The notes under the pieces are model-generated. The model ran no database searches, had not been told where the DNA came from, and was given only the letters and a program-made list of their open reading frames with translations. From NCBI GenBank assembly GCA_945905295.1, contig CAMDPX010000016.1:1-53197 (forward strand): a stretch of DNA of 53,197 nt, read 5' to 3'. Position numbers and translations under genes: made by a program. The DNA is from Planctomyces sp. SH-PL62 (GTDB taxonomy: Bacteria > Planctomycetota > Planctomycetia > Planctomycetales > Planctomycetaceae). Shown here piece by piece: positions 1 to 8,494 of the stretch (positions are counted from its first letter, which is position 1; every line of letters starts with the position of its first letter).

Positions 1-113
1 ATCAAAACATTTTTGACACCACAGAGACGCGACAGAGGACACAGAGGGAAGACAAAAGGAAGGCAAATCGTTTGGATGATTATTTCTCGTTTGCCGCACT
101 AGCGCGTTCCGGC
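1..113. other. Region downstream of mraY; no gene seen
   Basis: No coding region is visible. Positions 20-49 hold an imperfect run built on CACAGAG/ACACAGAGG units, a kind of low-complexity direct repeat. This is the 3' flank of mraY. I see no convincing terminator hairpin. Confidence 0.4.
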
Positions 114-1217
114 TTACCGAATCTTCAAGCTCGCCACAGCGAGCAAGGCCAGCAGGGCCGAGATGATCCAGAAGCGGACCACGATTTTCATTTCGTGGTG
201 CCCGGCGAACAGGAAGTGATTGTGTAGCGGACTGCATAGCAACAGCTTCTTCTTGGTGCGTTTGAAGTGCAGCACTTGCGCGATGACGCTCAGCGTCTCG
301 ACGACGAACACGCCGCCGACGATCGCCAGCAAGAACTCTTGCTTCGTGACCAGTGCGGCCAGACCGAGCAATGCTCCCACCGGCAGCGAGCCGGTGTCCC
401 CCATAAAGACCTGGGCCGGATGGCAGTTGAACCACAGGAAGCCGAGCATCGCGCCGACCAGCGCGCCGATCACGATGGCGAGTTCTCCCGCACCGACGAC
501 ATGCGGAATGCTGAGGTACTCGGAAAAGGTTCTATGTCCCGCGAGGTAGACCAGCACGACAAACGCCGAGCCGGCGAAGATCGTGCAACCGCTGGCGAGA
601 CCATCCAAGCCGTCCGTCAGGTTCACGCCGTTGGAACTGCCGACCATCACGAGGATCGCCCACAGTATCCACGCCGCTCCCAGACACAGACCGGCGTTGC
701 CGATGGGCCAGATGACTTCCCATTGATGCGGCTGACCCCATTGTTGGAGGTACAACGTGGTGGCGATGCCGATCGACAACACAATCTGCACGGCCATCTT
801 GGTGCCGGCCTTCAAGCCGTTGCGTGACGTGCTGAGCTTGATCCAATCATCGACCGCCCCCAGCGTCGCGAAGCCAATCGTCGTCACGAGTCCCAGAACG
901 ACATAGACGTTCGACAGGTCGCCCCACATCAGCGTGGTCAGCGCGACCGCTCCCATGACGAACAGCCCGCCCATTGTCGGAGTGCGACTTTTGGCCGCGT
1001 GCAGTTGGTTGAGCCGTTCCGAATCGCTGCCGATCCGCTCGGGAAACCGCCGTTGCAGCCAGCGAATCGCCAGCGGACCGAAGACCATGCACAACAGAAA
1101 CGACGTCATCCCGGCGATGGCCGTGCGCGCGGTCAGGAACACACGCGAGTCACCGGAGAACTGCTGCTCGAAGCGTTCAAAGAACGAGCTGAAGTGATGC
1201 AGAAGCCAGACGAGCAT
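114..1217 (-). CDS. mraY: Phospho-N-acetylmuramoyl-pentapeptide-transferase MraY
   Basis: MraY transfers phospho-MurNAc-pentapeptide from UDP to undecaprenyl phosphate, making lipid I at the inner face of the cytoplasmic membrane. The 367-residue protein is of normal family length and has about ten hydrophobic segments. Visible signatures are KSRTPTMGG (76-84), the acidic pair DD at 123-124, [12 protein letters not shown] (199-210), FMGDTGSL with Asp274, and the histidine-rich PLHNHF...HHEMK motif (330-344). It is the third gene of murE-murF-mraY, only 11 bases after the murF stop. That stop and the expected ribosome-binding region lie in an inverted repeat (1225-1316), and I see no Shine-Dalgarno sequence before the ATG, so translation may depend on coupling to murF. 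Function is near certain from the motifs. Confidence 0.97.
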   Translation of the reverse strand: MLVWLLHHFSSFFERFEQQFSGDSRVFLTARTAIAGMTSFLLCMVFGPLAIRWLQRRFPERIGSDSERLNQLHAAKSRTPTMGGLFVMGAVALTTLMWGDLSNVYVVLGLVTTIGFATLGAVDDWIKLSTSRNGLKAGTKMAVQIVLSIGIATTLYLQQWGQPHQWEVIWPIGNAGLCLGAAWILWAILVMVGSSNGVNLTDGLDGLASGCTIFAGSAFVVLVYLAGHRTFSEYLSIPHVVGAGELAIVIGALVGAMLGFLWFNCHPAQVFMGDTGSLPVGALLGLAALVTKQEFLLAIVGGVFVVETLSVIAQVLHFKRTKKKLLLCSPLHNHFLFAGHHEMKIVVRFWIISALLALLAVASLKIR

Positions 1218-1224
1218 GTTGGGA

Positions 1225-1316
1225 GGGGTTAGGGGTTGGGGATTAGGGACTGGGAACTTGAGGCCAAGGGCGAGGTGTTGTTCGTGACTAACCCCTGATC
1301 CCTCACCCCTAACCCC
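1225..1316. repeat. Inverted repeat of GGGGTTAGGGG type overlapping the murF 3' end
   Basis: Imperfect arms start GGGGTTAGGGGT at 1225 and end ACCCCTAACCCC at 1316, separated by about 30 bases. The element encodes about the last 27 residues of MurF and contains its stop codon. Confidence 0.75.
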
Positions 1317-2719
1317 TCAGCTTTGTCACGCAGCCACTCGACGACCCGTTCCATGCGCATTCCGCGTGAGCCTTTCACGAGCAGGACATCTCCCGATTCG
1401 AGCACACAGTCGAGAGCGGCCAGCAGGATCTCCAAGTCATCACATTGAGCCAATCGGCTGGGTCGCAGACCGCCGGCGAGTGCTCCTTGAATCACTCGCT
1501 CGGCTTGTTCGCCGATGACGAGCAAGCCGTCAACACCGACTTCAGCGGCAGCACGCCCCAGTTCGATGTGGGCTTGCTCGGAGTACGTGCCGAGTTCCAG
1601 CATGTCGCCCGTGATGAGCAGCCGTTTGTTGACGCCTTGCCAGTCGCGGAGCGTTGCGCAGGCGGCGCGCATTGATGCGGGGTTCGCGTTGTAGGTGTCG
1701 TCGATCACGATCCACGGGCCGATGTGATGCACCTGGCAACGTCCCGGAGCGGCTTGAAAGTTCGCGAACCCTCTGGCGATGTTCGACGGCGAGAGTCCGA
1801 TCTCGTTCGCAATCGTCAACGCGGTCAATGCGGCCGTCAAGAAGTGTCGACCGCTGACGGGAACGGTGTATTCGATGTGTTCGACCTCGAAGGTCAGACG
1901 CTGATTGGCCAGACGCACGTTTGTCGCACGCACATGATTAAGTTCCGACTCGCCGACGAACAGCACCGGACAACGAGCACGGCTGGCCATCGCACGTGTC
2001 ACGGGATCGTCGCCGGGCACGATCGCGAAACCGCTCAGAGGCAACGCCTCCAGCAGTTCCCCTTTGCCGCGGATGATCCCTTCTCGCGAGCCAAAGCCCT
2101 CCACATGCGCGAGTCCGATGCCGGTGATGACACCGATGTCCGGCCGAGCGATCTCTGCCAGCAGGGCGATCTCGTCGAGCGCCGACGCGCCCATCTCGAA
2201 TACGGCGAAGTCGTGGGTTGAATTCAGTTCCAGCACGCTCAGCGGCAAGCCAATATGGTTGTTGAAGTTCTTCAGACTGCGAATGCCGGGATGCGAGGCG
2301 GACAGCACCGCGTGAATCATCTCTCGCGTCGTTGTCTTGCCGAAGCTGCCGGTGACGCCGATGACCAACGCTTCGTGTTTCGGCCGATGCCAGTGAGCAA
2401 ACTCAGCTAGCGCGGTCAGTGTGTCCTCGACCACAATCAACGGCGGCACAAGACCGCGCTCCGAGCCACTCTGCCAGACAGTGTGAGCCTGGTCCAGTCG
2501 GTCAAATCGCACGACCGCCGCGCTCGCGCCACGTTGCCGAGCCTCCGCCAAGAAGTCGTGTCCGTCGTGATGCTCGCCGCGCAACGCCCAGAACAAATCG
2601 CCCGGCTTGATCAGCCGCGAGTCAATCATGACGCGCCCACCGCGGATGTCCGCGTCCTGGCCGCCGATCAACGCGCCGCGCGTCGCGGTCGCCAAAGAGG
2701 TGAGTGAGGTGTCTGTCAT
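1229..2719 (-). CDS. murF: UDP-N-acetylmuramoyl-tripeptide--D-alanyl-D-alanine ligase MurF
   Basis: MurF is a cytoplasmic ligase that adds D-Ala-D-Ala to UDP-MurNAc-tripeptide using ATP. The Mur-ligase P-loop GSFGKTTT is at 124-131, followed by the central and C-terminal Mur-ligase domains ([22 protein letters not shown] near 448). The ATG overlaps the murE stop by four bases, and GGAG five bases upstream supports this start. The conserved part ends at about residue 469. The remaining 27 residues, beginning LGVRDQGL, are low-complexity and are encoded by the inverted repeat at 1225-1316, so they look like a repeat-derived tail rather than part of the enzyme fold. Confidence 0.96.
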   Translation of the reverse strand: MTDTSLTSLATATRGALIGGQDADIRGGRVMIDSRLIKPGDLFWALRGEHHDGHDFLAEARQRGASAAVVRFDRLDQAHTVWQSGSERGLVPPLIVVEDTLTALAEFAHWHRPKHEALVIGVTGSFGKTTTREMIHAVLSASHPGIRSLKNFNNHIGLPLSVLELNSTHDFAVFEMGASALDEIALLAEIARPDIGVITGIGLAHVEGFGSREGIIRGKGELLEALPLSGFAIVPGDDPVTRAMASRARCPVLFVGESELNHVRATNVRLANQRLTFEVEHIEYTVPVSGRHFLTAALTALTIANEIGLSPSNIARGFANFQAAPGRCQVHHIGPWIVIDDTYNANPASMRAACATLRDWQGVNKRLLITGDMLELGTYSEQAHIELGRAAAEVGVDGLLVIGEQAERVIQGALAGGLRPSRLAQCDDLEILLAALDCVLESGDVLLVKGSRGMRMERVVEWLRDKAEGLGVRDQGLVTNNTSPLASSSQSLIPNP

Positions 2720-4239
2720 CTGTTCTCCGCTTTCACGAGCCAGGATCCGTCATCCACCAGTGTTTTCGCGGCTCCGGTCAATGCTTCGCAGACCACCAAG
2801 CGGTCGTCAAACGGGAAGCGTTTTGTGCCGATGATTTGCTCGGTTTCGTGCCCCTTGCCCGCGATGAGCACACAGTCGCCGGGCCGGGCCTGATCGAGAG
2901 CCCACGAAATCGCCGTGCGGCGATCGAGTTCGACGTGTAGAGGCGGGAAGCTCGGCGCGAAGCCGGACAAGATGTCGTCGACGATGCGCTGCGGATCTTC
3001 GGTGCGCGGGTTGTCACTGGTCACGACAATCATGTCTGCGGCGAGCACCGCTCGCGCCATCTTTGGCCGCTTGTTGCGATCGCGGTCGCCCCCGGCTCCG
3101 AACACGACGATGATTCGCTGTGAGCAGACTCGCCGCAAATTGGAGAGGCTGCGTTGCAGCGCGTCTTCGGTGTGCGCGAAGTCCACAAAGACGTCGAATG
3201 GCTGTCCGGCATCGACGCGTTCCATTCGCCCCGGAACGGCACCGAGCAGTCCGATGCCCAGCGCGATCGTCTTGAGCGGCACTCCCAAATGATGCGCGGC
3301 GGCGGCGGCGGCCAGCGCGTTCGAGATGTTGTACCGGCCGATCAGTGGCGTGAAGACCTCCTCCGCCTCGGCCCCGCAGCCCAGGACAAATCGTGTTCCC
3401 GCGGCCGATTCTTCCAGGATCGGCGCGGTTACGTCCGCCTCGTGATCGATGCCGAATGTCACCAGACGCCGGCCCGCCGGTAGAGACCGCGCGATCGACG
3501 CGCTGTGTTCATCATCCGCGTTCAGCACGAGCACGCCGCCCGGTTTGAGGTGCTCGACAATCCGCGCCTTCGCGGCGAGGTACGTTCTGAAGTCCTGGTG
3601 GTAATCGAAATGGTCCTGTGTGACGTTGGTCACAACGGCAACATCGAGTTGCGTGCCGCAGGCACGGCCTTGGTCCAGCGCATGGCTCGACAGTTCCATC
3701 GCAGCGTGAGTCGTACCAGCCGCGACCATCGACGCCAGCCAGTTCGACAAGACCTGCGAATCGGGAGTCGTCAGACCGGCACGCTCGCGCCGCGCGCCGT
3801 CACTGTATTCGATGGTGCCCAGGACTCCGGTTTGATAACCGGCCGCGCGCAGGATCGAGCGAATCATCCAAGAGGTCGTCGTTTTGCCGTTCGTGCCGGT
3901 GACTCCGGCCAGCTTCAAAGTTTGCGAAGGTCGTCCGGCCAGAGCATCGCACAAGAGCGCGAACGCTCGGCGCACATCGGGAACAAGACATTGCGGCACG
4001 GGTAAATCGGGCAGTTCGCGGCTGAGCAGCAACGCCTCCGCGCCGCTTACCACTGCGTCTTGAGCGAACTCCTCACCGTTGCGTCGCGTGCCGGGAATCG
4101 CGGCGAACAACACGCCGGGGCTGACCATGTCGCTGCGTTCGGTCGCATTCGTGACGAGGATGTCGTCGTCACCAACGAACCGAGCGTCCGGCAAGAGAGC
4201 CTTCAAACTGACAGGCGGAAATAGATTGCGAGCGGGCAC
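2716..4239 (-). CDS. murE: UDP-N-acetylmuramoyl-L-alanyl-D-glutamate--2,6-diaminopimelate ligase MurE
   Basis: MurE adds the third stem-peptide residue to UDP-MurNAc-L-Ala-D-Glu in the cytoplasm. Of 507 residues, GTNGKTTT (115-122) is the ATP-binding P-loop, FAHTEDAL (354-361) is the late Mur-ligase motif, and DNPRTEDP (409-416) is the amino-acid-selection motif. DNPR is the established signature of enzymes that use meso-diaminopimelate rather than lysine, so the window predicts a DAP-type peptidoglycan. The start is a GTG codon with a strong AAGGAGG sequence (4247-4253) seven bases upstream, which decides the start. It is first in the murE-murF-mraY cluster. Confidence 0.96.
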   Translation of the reverse strand: MPARNLFPPVSLKALLPDARFVGDDDILVTNATERSDMVSPGVLFAAIPGTRRNGEEFAQDAVVSGAEALLLSRELPDLPVPQCLVPDVRRAFALLCDALAGRPSQTLKLAGVTGTNGKTTTSWMIRSILRAAGYQTGVLGTIEYSDGARRERAGLTTPDSQVLSNWLASMVAAGTTHAAMELSSHALDQGRACGTQLDVAVVTNVTQDHFDYHQDFRTYLAAKARIVEHLKPGGVLVLNADDEHSASIARSLPAGRRLVTFGIDHEADVTAPILEESAAGTRFVLGCGAEAEEVFTPLIGRYNISNALAAAAAAHHLGVPLKTIALGIGLLGAVPGRMERVDAGQPFDVFVDFAHTEDALQRSLSNLRRVCSQRIIVVFGAGGDRDRNKRPKMARAVLAADMIVVTSDNPRTEDPQRIVDDILSGFAPSFPPLHVELDRRTAISWALDQARPGDCVLIAGKGHETEQIIGTKRFPFDDRLVVCEALTGAAKTLVDDGSWLVKAENR

Positions 4240-4288
4240 GTCGGGGCCTCCTTGCCGTGAGACGTGAAGGGACAGGCACCGTCAGACA

Positions 4289-4344
4289 AGCCCGACGCGC
4301 CAGCGAGGGAAAACAGACTCTGTCCTTCGCTTGCGCGTCGGGCT
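4289..4344. repeat. Inverted repeat, AGCCCGACGCG family
   Basis: Left arm AGCCCGACGCG begins at 4289 and the right arm CGCGTCGGGCT ends at 4344, with imperfect pairing inward. A second copy lies at 43630-43686. Confidence 0.8.
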
Positions 4345-4484
4345 CGTGTCGGCTTGAGTGGAAGTGAGTCCGGCGAAATCGCCGAACCGATCGAGGGGGC
4401 GGGATTCTCGACAAATGACCGAATGGGTCAAGCCGAGTTTCGGCGTCGTCGCGCGAGCAGGCGCATCACAGGAATTCTCCGGCA

Positions 4485-4582
4485 GGGGTCAGGCACCGCA
4501 AAATTCAAAAATGGCGGAATGAAGTCCTGTCGACACGCTCAACGTTGCTCCGCCAATTTTGAATTTTGCGGTGCCGGACCCC
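4485..4582. repeat. Long inverted repeat, GGGGTCAGGCACC family
   Basis: Two 34-base arms (4485-4518 and 4549-4582) match with two mismatches around a 30-base spacer. The ends are GGGGTC and GACCCC, shared with the other GGGGTC-ended repeat families in this window. Confidence 0.9.
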
Positions 4583-4738
4583 TTGGCTGCTCCGAAGTGT
4601 GGCTTGATCGTCTACATTTTCACTCAGAACCGTCTGCCGTCGTTCCGCAGTTGCGGAACTGTGCGAGAGGCTCGTTACGGTGGCCTCGGCCCCAATTGTT
4701 CAAAAAGTGATCGGCAATCGCCCGAAAGGAACTTCGAT

Positions 4739-5677
4739 ATGGCCGCGCCTGACTTTCGTGAAAAGCTGCTGGCTGGCCTGGGTGGCGATTGGCCGAAGCC
4801 GTGTCCGCTCAACGTTCGGCATCGCGAGACGATTCAGAAGCCGGGCTTTCGGATCGAGTCCATCTTCTACGACGCCGAGCCGAATGATCCGATCCCGGCG
4901 TTCTTGCTGATCCCGGACGGAGTGACCTCTGATAAACCTGCGCCGGCGGTTGCGGTCTGGCATCAGCACGCGGGGAATTGGATCAAAGGGAAGTCCGAGC
5001 CGGCTGGGCTGATGGCGGACCCGACTCATCACACTGGTGCGGCGCTGGCTCGCGAGGGGTACGTTGTCCTGTGCCCCGACGCCTTGTGCTTTGAAGAGCG
5101 GCGCGACCCGACCGGTAAGCTGAAGGACGGCAACTTCGAGCGATTCCAGTTCCTGCGTTACGTCGTCGCCGGCAAGTGCATGGCTTGGAAAAACATTCTC
5201 GACATGCGGCGGGCGATCGACTTCCTTGTCAGCCGCCCGGAGGTGCAGGCCGATCGGATCGGTTGCTACGGTCACTCCATGGGCTCGACGCACACTTGGC
5301 TGGTCGGACCATGGGAGCCGCGATTGAAGTGCCTCGTCGGCAATTGCTGTCTGCCGACCTACGCCGCGATTCATCGCGAGCACATGCTGCACTGCTTCCC
5401 GAATTACATTCCCGGCATCTTTGCTCACGGCGACACACCCGACATTGCCGCTTTGATTGCGCCGCGTCCGCTGTTGCTGAACTTTGGCGAGAAGGACTCT
5501 GGCAGCCCGATTGATTTCGTCCGCGAGGGGGTCAAAACAATTACCAACGCCTACGCCTCCATGCACGCGGAGCGGCATTTCTCGGCCTTTATCGAAGAGG
5601 GGGTCGGGCACGTTTTGTCCGATGCGATGTGGCAGCGGACGAAAGATTGGTTCGCGAAACACCTGAGGGCGGCGTGA
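4739..5677 (+). CDS. Alpha/beta hydrolase (dienelactone-hydrolase/acetylesterase-like)
   Basis: Predicted serine hydrolase of 312 residues with the nucleophile elbow GHSMG (Ser180). A C-terminal segment with GEKDSGSP and GVGHVLSD probably supplies the acid and histidine. It has no obvious signal peptide, so it is probably cytoplasmic. The ATG at 4739 is chosen because GAAAGGA (4724-4730) lies eight bases upstream; the frame is open further upstream only because it runs through the repeat at 4485-4582. The substrate cannot be told from sequence. Similar planctomycete hydrolases are annotated as dienelactone-hydrolase or acetyl-xylan-esterase-like. It is followed by two tatA genes with no evident functional link. 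Confidence 0.8.
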   Translation: MAAPDFREKLLAGLGGDWPKPCPLNVRHRETIQKPGFRIESIFYDAEPNDPIPAFLLIPDGVTSDKPAPAVAVWHQHAGNWIKGKSEPAGLMADPTHHTGAALAREGYVVLCPDALCFEERRDPTGKLKDGNFERFQFLRYVVAGKCMAWKNILDMRRAIDFLVSRPEVQADRIGCYGHSMGSTHTWLVGPWEPRLKCLVGNCCLPTYAAIHREHMLHCFPNYIPGIFAHGDTPDIAALIAPRPLLLNFGEKDSGSPIDFVREGVKTITNAYASMHAERHFSAFIEEGVGHVLSDAMWQRTKDWFAKHLRAA

Positions 5678-5971
5678 ATCCAGATCTCTCCCGACCGCAG
5701 CGTTCGCCGAGGAGAAAGTTGACACTCGGCACGGCAGGGATAGAATCCTCAACCGACCGCTCACCCCACCTGCTCTTCCAGCGGGCGGACCGAGTGGACA
5801 TCCAAGACCAACGACAGTTCCCGCCACGGCTGTTGGGGATGTTCGCCCTGGAGTTCGCCTGAACCTTTCCTTCGCGATCCCTATCCCGCCGCCGCCGAGC
5901 CTCTGTCGCTGAGCTTGGAACCCAGCGTCTGTCTGCGTGGATTCTTGATCGGCTTTGATCGGAGACCTGCC
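5678..5971. other. Intergenic region, nothing recognised
   Basis: No open frame with coding character, no strong inverted repeat and no clear terminator. It may carry the tatA promoter. Confidence 0.4.
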
Positions 5972-6145
5972 ATGTTATTGGGAATTGGGATGACCCCTTC
6001 GGGGATTATGATCGCGGCGGTCGTTGCGCTGCTGCTGTTCGGCAGAAGGTTGCCGGAAGTCATGCGTTCGCTCGGAAAGAGCGTGGTCGAGTTCAAAAAA
6101 GGAATCAACGAATCCAGCGACGACAATCCGTCGTCCCGATCCTAG
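5972..6145 (+). CDS. Short TatA/E-type twin-arginine translocase subunit
   Basis: A 57-residue protein with one N-terminal membrane helix (about residues 7-23), a FGRRLPEV hinge, then an amphipathic segment RSLGKSVVEFKKGI and a short charged tail. This is the TatA architecture, near the minimum length. TatA oligomers form the variable pore or membrane-thinning patch used for folded Tat substrates. The ATG at 5972 has GGAG at 5961-5964. A second, longer tatA follows 54 bases later and tatC lies at 40483-41637. Several DUF1501 proteins in the window have RR signals that could be substrates. Confidence 0.85.
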   Translation: MLLGIGMTPSGIMIAAVVALLLFGRRLPEVMRSLGKSVVEFKKGINESSDDNPSSRS

Positions 6146-6199
6146 ATTCCACTCACCGTTTGAGATTTGAGGTCGAAGGTCTCAAATCAGGAGTTTGCC

Positions 6200-6481
6200 A
6201 TGTTTGGTGTCGGTACACCTGAGTTGATCATTCTGGCCATTGTCGGCTTGTTGTTGTTTGGGAAGCGTCTTCCGGAGGTCGCTCGTAATTTGGGCAAGGG
6301 GATCACCGAGTTCAAAAAAGGAGTGCGGGGCATCGAAGACGAAGTGGATACATCCAACAGCTCGACCTCGTCGCGTTCCAGCAGCCGCCCTGTCGCCGAG
6401 GACCGTCCGGTCGAGACCACGGCTCCGAAATTCGAGCCGCCCAAGTTTGAGCCGAACGATACGAATTCTTCGGCAAGCTGA
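6200..6481 (+). CDS. tatA: Sec-independent protein translocase subunit TatA
   Basis: A 93-residue protein starting MFGVGTPELI, with a single membrane helix (about 7-22), the conserved FGKRLPEVARNLGKGITEFK hinge and amphipathic helix, and a Ser/Pro/Glu-rich disordered tail. CAGGAG about six bases before the ATG at 6200 decides the start. With the neighbouring short TatA it forms a tandem pair; in many bacteria such pairs have arisen by duplication (TatA/TatE). A terminator follows at 6521-6553. Confidence 0.95.
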   Translation: MFGVGTPELIILAIVGLLLFGKRLPEVARNLGKGITEFKKGVRGIEDEVDTSNSSTSSRSSSRPVAEDRPVETTAPKFEPPKFEPNDTNSSAS

Positions 6482-6520
6482 GTGCTCCGCGCATTGCGAT
6501 CGGAAGCCCACAGAACATCG

Positions 6521-6553
6521 CAGCCCAGCCTCTCGCGAGGCCGGGCTGTTTTT
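6521..6553 (+). terminator. Rho-independent terminator of the tatA pair
   Basis: CAGCCC-A-GCCTC / GAGGC-C-GGGCTG pairs around a TCGC loop (6521-6548), followed by a run of five T. It lies between the convergent tatA and cstA genes. Confidence 0.85.
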
Positions 6554-6566
6554 GTTGGCCTCACGT

Positions 6567-8360
6567 CTACGTTGGCATCGCCGCAGGCAGCTTTCCCGTT
6601 TGCGGCGGTGTCGAGGATCGTCCGCCTGTCAGTACGACGATCGCCTCAACCAACATGAGCGCCGCGAGTGCCAGCAGTACGACGCCGATCCACGGCACGA
6701 CATCGCGCGGGGCCGCGAACGAGCCAGTCTTGTCGAAGAACTTCGGCCACGTCATCGAGACCAACGCCCAAGTGCTCATCACGTACATCAACACGGTGGG
6801 GATGCCGGTCACGAACCAAACCCAGCGCTCGCCGCGAGTCCGCCACAGCCAGACCGTCACGCCCAGCAGCGTCAGCGCGGCCAGCAATTGGTTGCTCGCA
6901 CCGAACAACGCCCAGAAGGTCTTCCAGATCGGCGGTAGAGCTTTGCCATCGGCATCGACTCCCGGTTGCAGAAGAAAGAAGAGCGGTGCTCCGGCGGTCA
7001 ACGCCGTCCCCAGCCAGCGGCCGAACCGGTTATGCCAGCCGGTCAGCTCCTGGATGATGTAGCGCCCCAGTCGCGTGCAAACATCGAGCGTGTCGTAGAT
7101 GAACGTCGTGAAGGCCATCAACGCGAAGGAGACTCCGATCTGCGGTTGGATGCCCAGCACTTCCAGAAAGCTGCCGATGCCCAGTGCATAGATCAGATTC
7201 GGCTGTGGGTTCTTCACGGCGGCGGAGTCTTTCGCCAAGACCATCACGCAGCACAGCGACACGATGGCGACCATTCCTTCCAGCAGCATGGCTCCGTAGC
7301 CGATCGTCTTTGCATCGGTCTCTTTCGCGAGTTGCTTGGAGGTCGTGCCGGAGCAGATCAACGAATGGAAGCCGCTGCACGCTCCGCAGGCGATCGTGAT
7401 GAACAGCATCGGGAATAGGTACTGACCCGACTCGCTGACGAAGCCGTTGAAGGCGGGATATTGAATCGGCTCGCCGCCGAGCATCAGTCCGAGAGCACCA
7501 CCGGCCAACGCGACGTACAAGAAGTAGCCCCCCAAGTGGCCGCGCGGTTGCAACAGCAGCCACACCGGCACGACGGCGGCGATCAAGCAGTAAATCAGCA
7601 GCAGCACATCCCAAACTCGGCGAGCATTGTCCGCCAGCACTGCTTGGACTGCTGCCGGGGTGGCGTACCCCGTCGGTGTCGGCAGGAAGGACTCGAGGCT
7701 GAACGGCAGCTTCTGGCCCGCCCAGATCGACACGCCCACCAGCGGCAGAAAAATCAGCGTCGCCCAGTTCAGCGACAGCTTCGTGTGCCGCAGCAGCAAG
7801 CCCATCACGATTGGCAGCATGAGGTACATCAACGACGACGTCGCGATCCCACCGCCGGTCACGATCTCGCCGTTCTCCAACACTTGCCGGCCGATGAATG
7901 CCGACGCGGTCAGGTCCGTGAATGCCACGATGATGTAGACCAGCGCGATCCACACGAAGCTCAAGAACAACACGTACGACCGGCGAGTCATGTGGTCGCG
8001 AACGACCTCGGCAATCGATCGAGCTTTGTGGCGGATCGACGCAGTCAGCGAGAACAGGTCATGCACACCGCCGATGAAGATGCAGCCGATCAGAATCCAG
8101 ATCAGCGCGGGCACCCAGCCGAACGCGACTCCCGCCAGGATGGGACCGACGATTGGCCCCGCCGCCGCGATGGCCGAGAAATGTTGGCTCAGCAGAAACT
8201 TCGGCTCGATCGGCTCGAAATCCACACCGTCCTCGAATTCGACCGCCGGCGTGGCTTTGTTGGGATCGAGACGCAGCAACCGCGCGAGGAATCGGCCATA
8301 GGTGACGTAGGCAATCGACAGTACGACGGCGGACAGCAAGACGACCAGAAGCAGGCTCAT
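6567..8360 (-). CDS. cstA: Carbon starvation protein CstA-type transporter
   Basis: A 597-residue polytopic membrane protein of the CstA family, whose characterised members import pyruvate or small peptides. The family hallmarks are the N-terminal helix followed by FLLSQHFSAIAAAGPIVGP and the later GACSGFHSLICSGTTSKQ segment; more than fifteen hydrophobic stretches follow. It is shorter than E. coli CstA (about 700 residues), as in many CstA homologues. GAAAGG six bases before the ATG supports the start. The genes on both sides have no evident relation to it. The substrate cannot be decided between pyruvate and peptides. Confidence 0.92.
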   Translation of the reverse strand: MSLLLVVLLSAVVLSIAYVTYGRFLARLLRLDPNKATPAVEFEDGVDFEPIEPKFLLSQHFSAIAAAGPIVGPILAGVAFGWVPALIWILIGCIFIGGVHDLFSLTASIRHKARSIAEVVRDHMTRRSYVLFLSFVWIALVYIIVAFTDLTASAFIGRQVLENGEIVTGGGIATSSLMYLMLPIVMGLLLRHTKLSLNWATLIFLPLVGVSIWAGQKLPFSLESFLPTPTGYATPAAVQAVLADNARRVWDVLLLIYCLIAAVVPVWLLLQPRGHLGGYFLYVALAGGALGLMLGGEPIQYPAFNGFVSESGQYLFPMLFITIACGACSGFHSLICSGTTSKQLAKETDAKTIGYGAMLLEGMVAIVSLCCVMVLAKDSAAVKNPQPNLIYALGIGSFLEVLGIQPQIGVSFALMAFTTFIYDTLDVCTRLGRYIIQELTGWHNRFGRWLGTALTAGAPLFFLLQPGVDADGKALPPIWKTFWALFGASNQLLAALTLLGVTVWLWRTRGERWVWFVTGIPTVLMYVMSTWALVSMTWPKFFDKTGSFAAPRDVVPWIGVVLLALAALMLVEAIVVLTGGRSSTPPQTGKLPAAMPT

Positions 8361-8436
8361 GGCTCACCTTTCGGAGGGCGACGGGATCACGCAGTTATGA
8401 TCCTGCCGCCTTCCGTTGGTGTCGAGCCAGTTCGCT

Positions 8437-8493
8437 GTAGGTTGGGCTCCGTCCCGACCCCTGCTTTACGGTCGGGACGGAGTCCCAACCTAC
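8437..8493. repeat. GTAG-type REP pair, GTAGGTTGGG family
   Basis: Arms GTAGGTTGGGCTCCGTCCC... (8437-8459) and its near-perfect complement (8470-8493, one extra base) are in inverted orientation. The outer end lies one base from the stop codon of the RTX-protein gene at 8495. A half copy is found inside the coding region at 17614-17636. Confidence 0.9.
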
Positions 8494-8494
8494 G

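Larger units (their letters stand above)
4240..4738. other. Intergenic region between divergent murE and hydrolase genes
   Basis: No gene is supported here. It holds the murE ribosome-binding site and two inverted repeats (4289-4344 and 4485-4582). Because it separates divergent genes it must carry promoters for both sides, but I could not pick out a clear -35/-10 pair. Confidence 0.6.

Noticed and set aside
4700-5827. 375-codon minus-strand open frame antisense to the alpha/beta hydrolase
   Set aside because: Shadow frame; Arg/Gln-rich with no motif, while the plus frame has GHSMG and a good ribosome-binding site.
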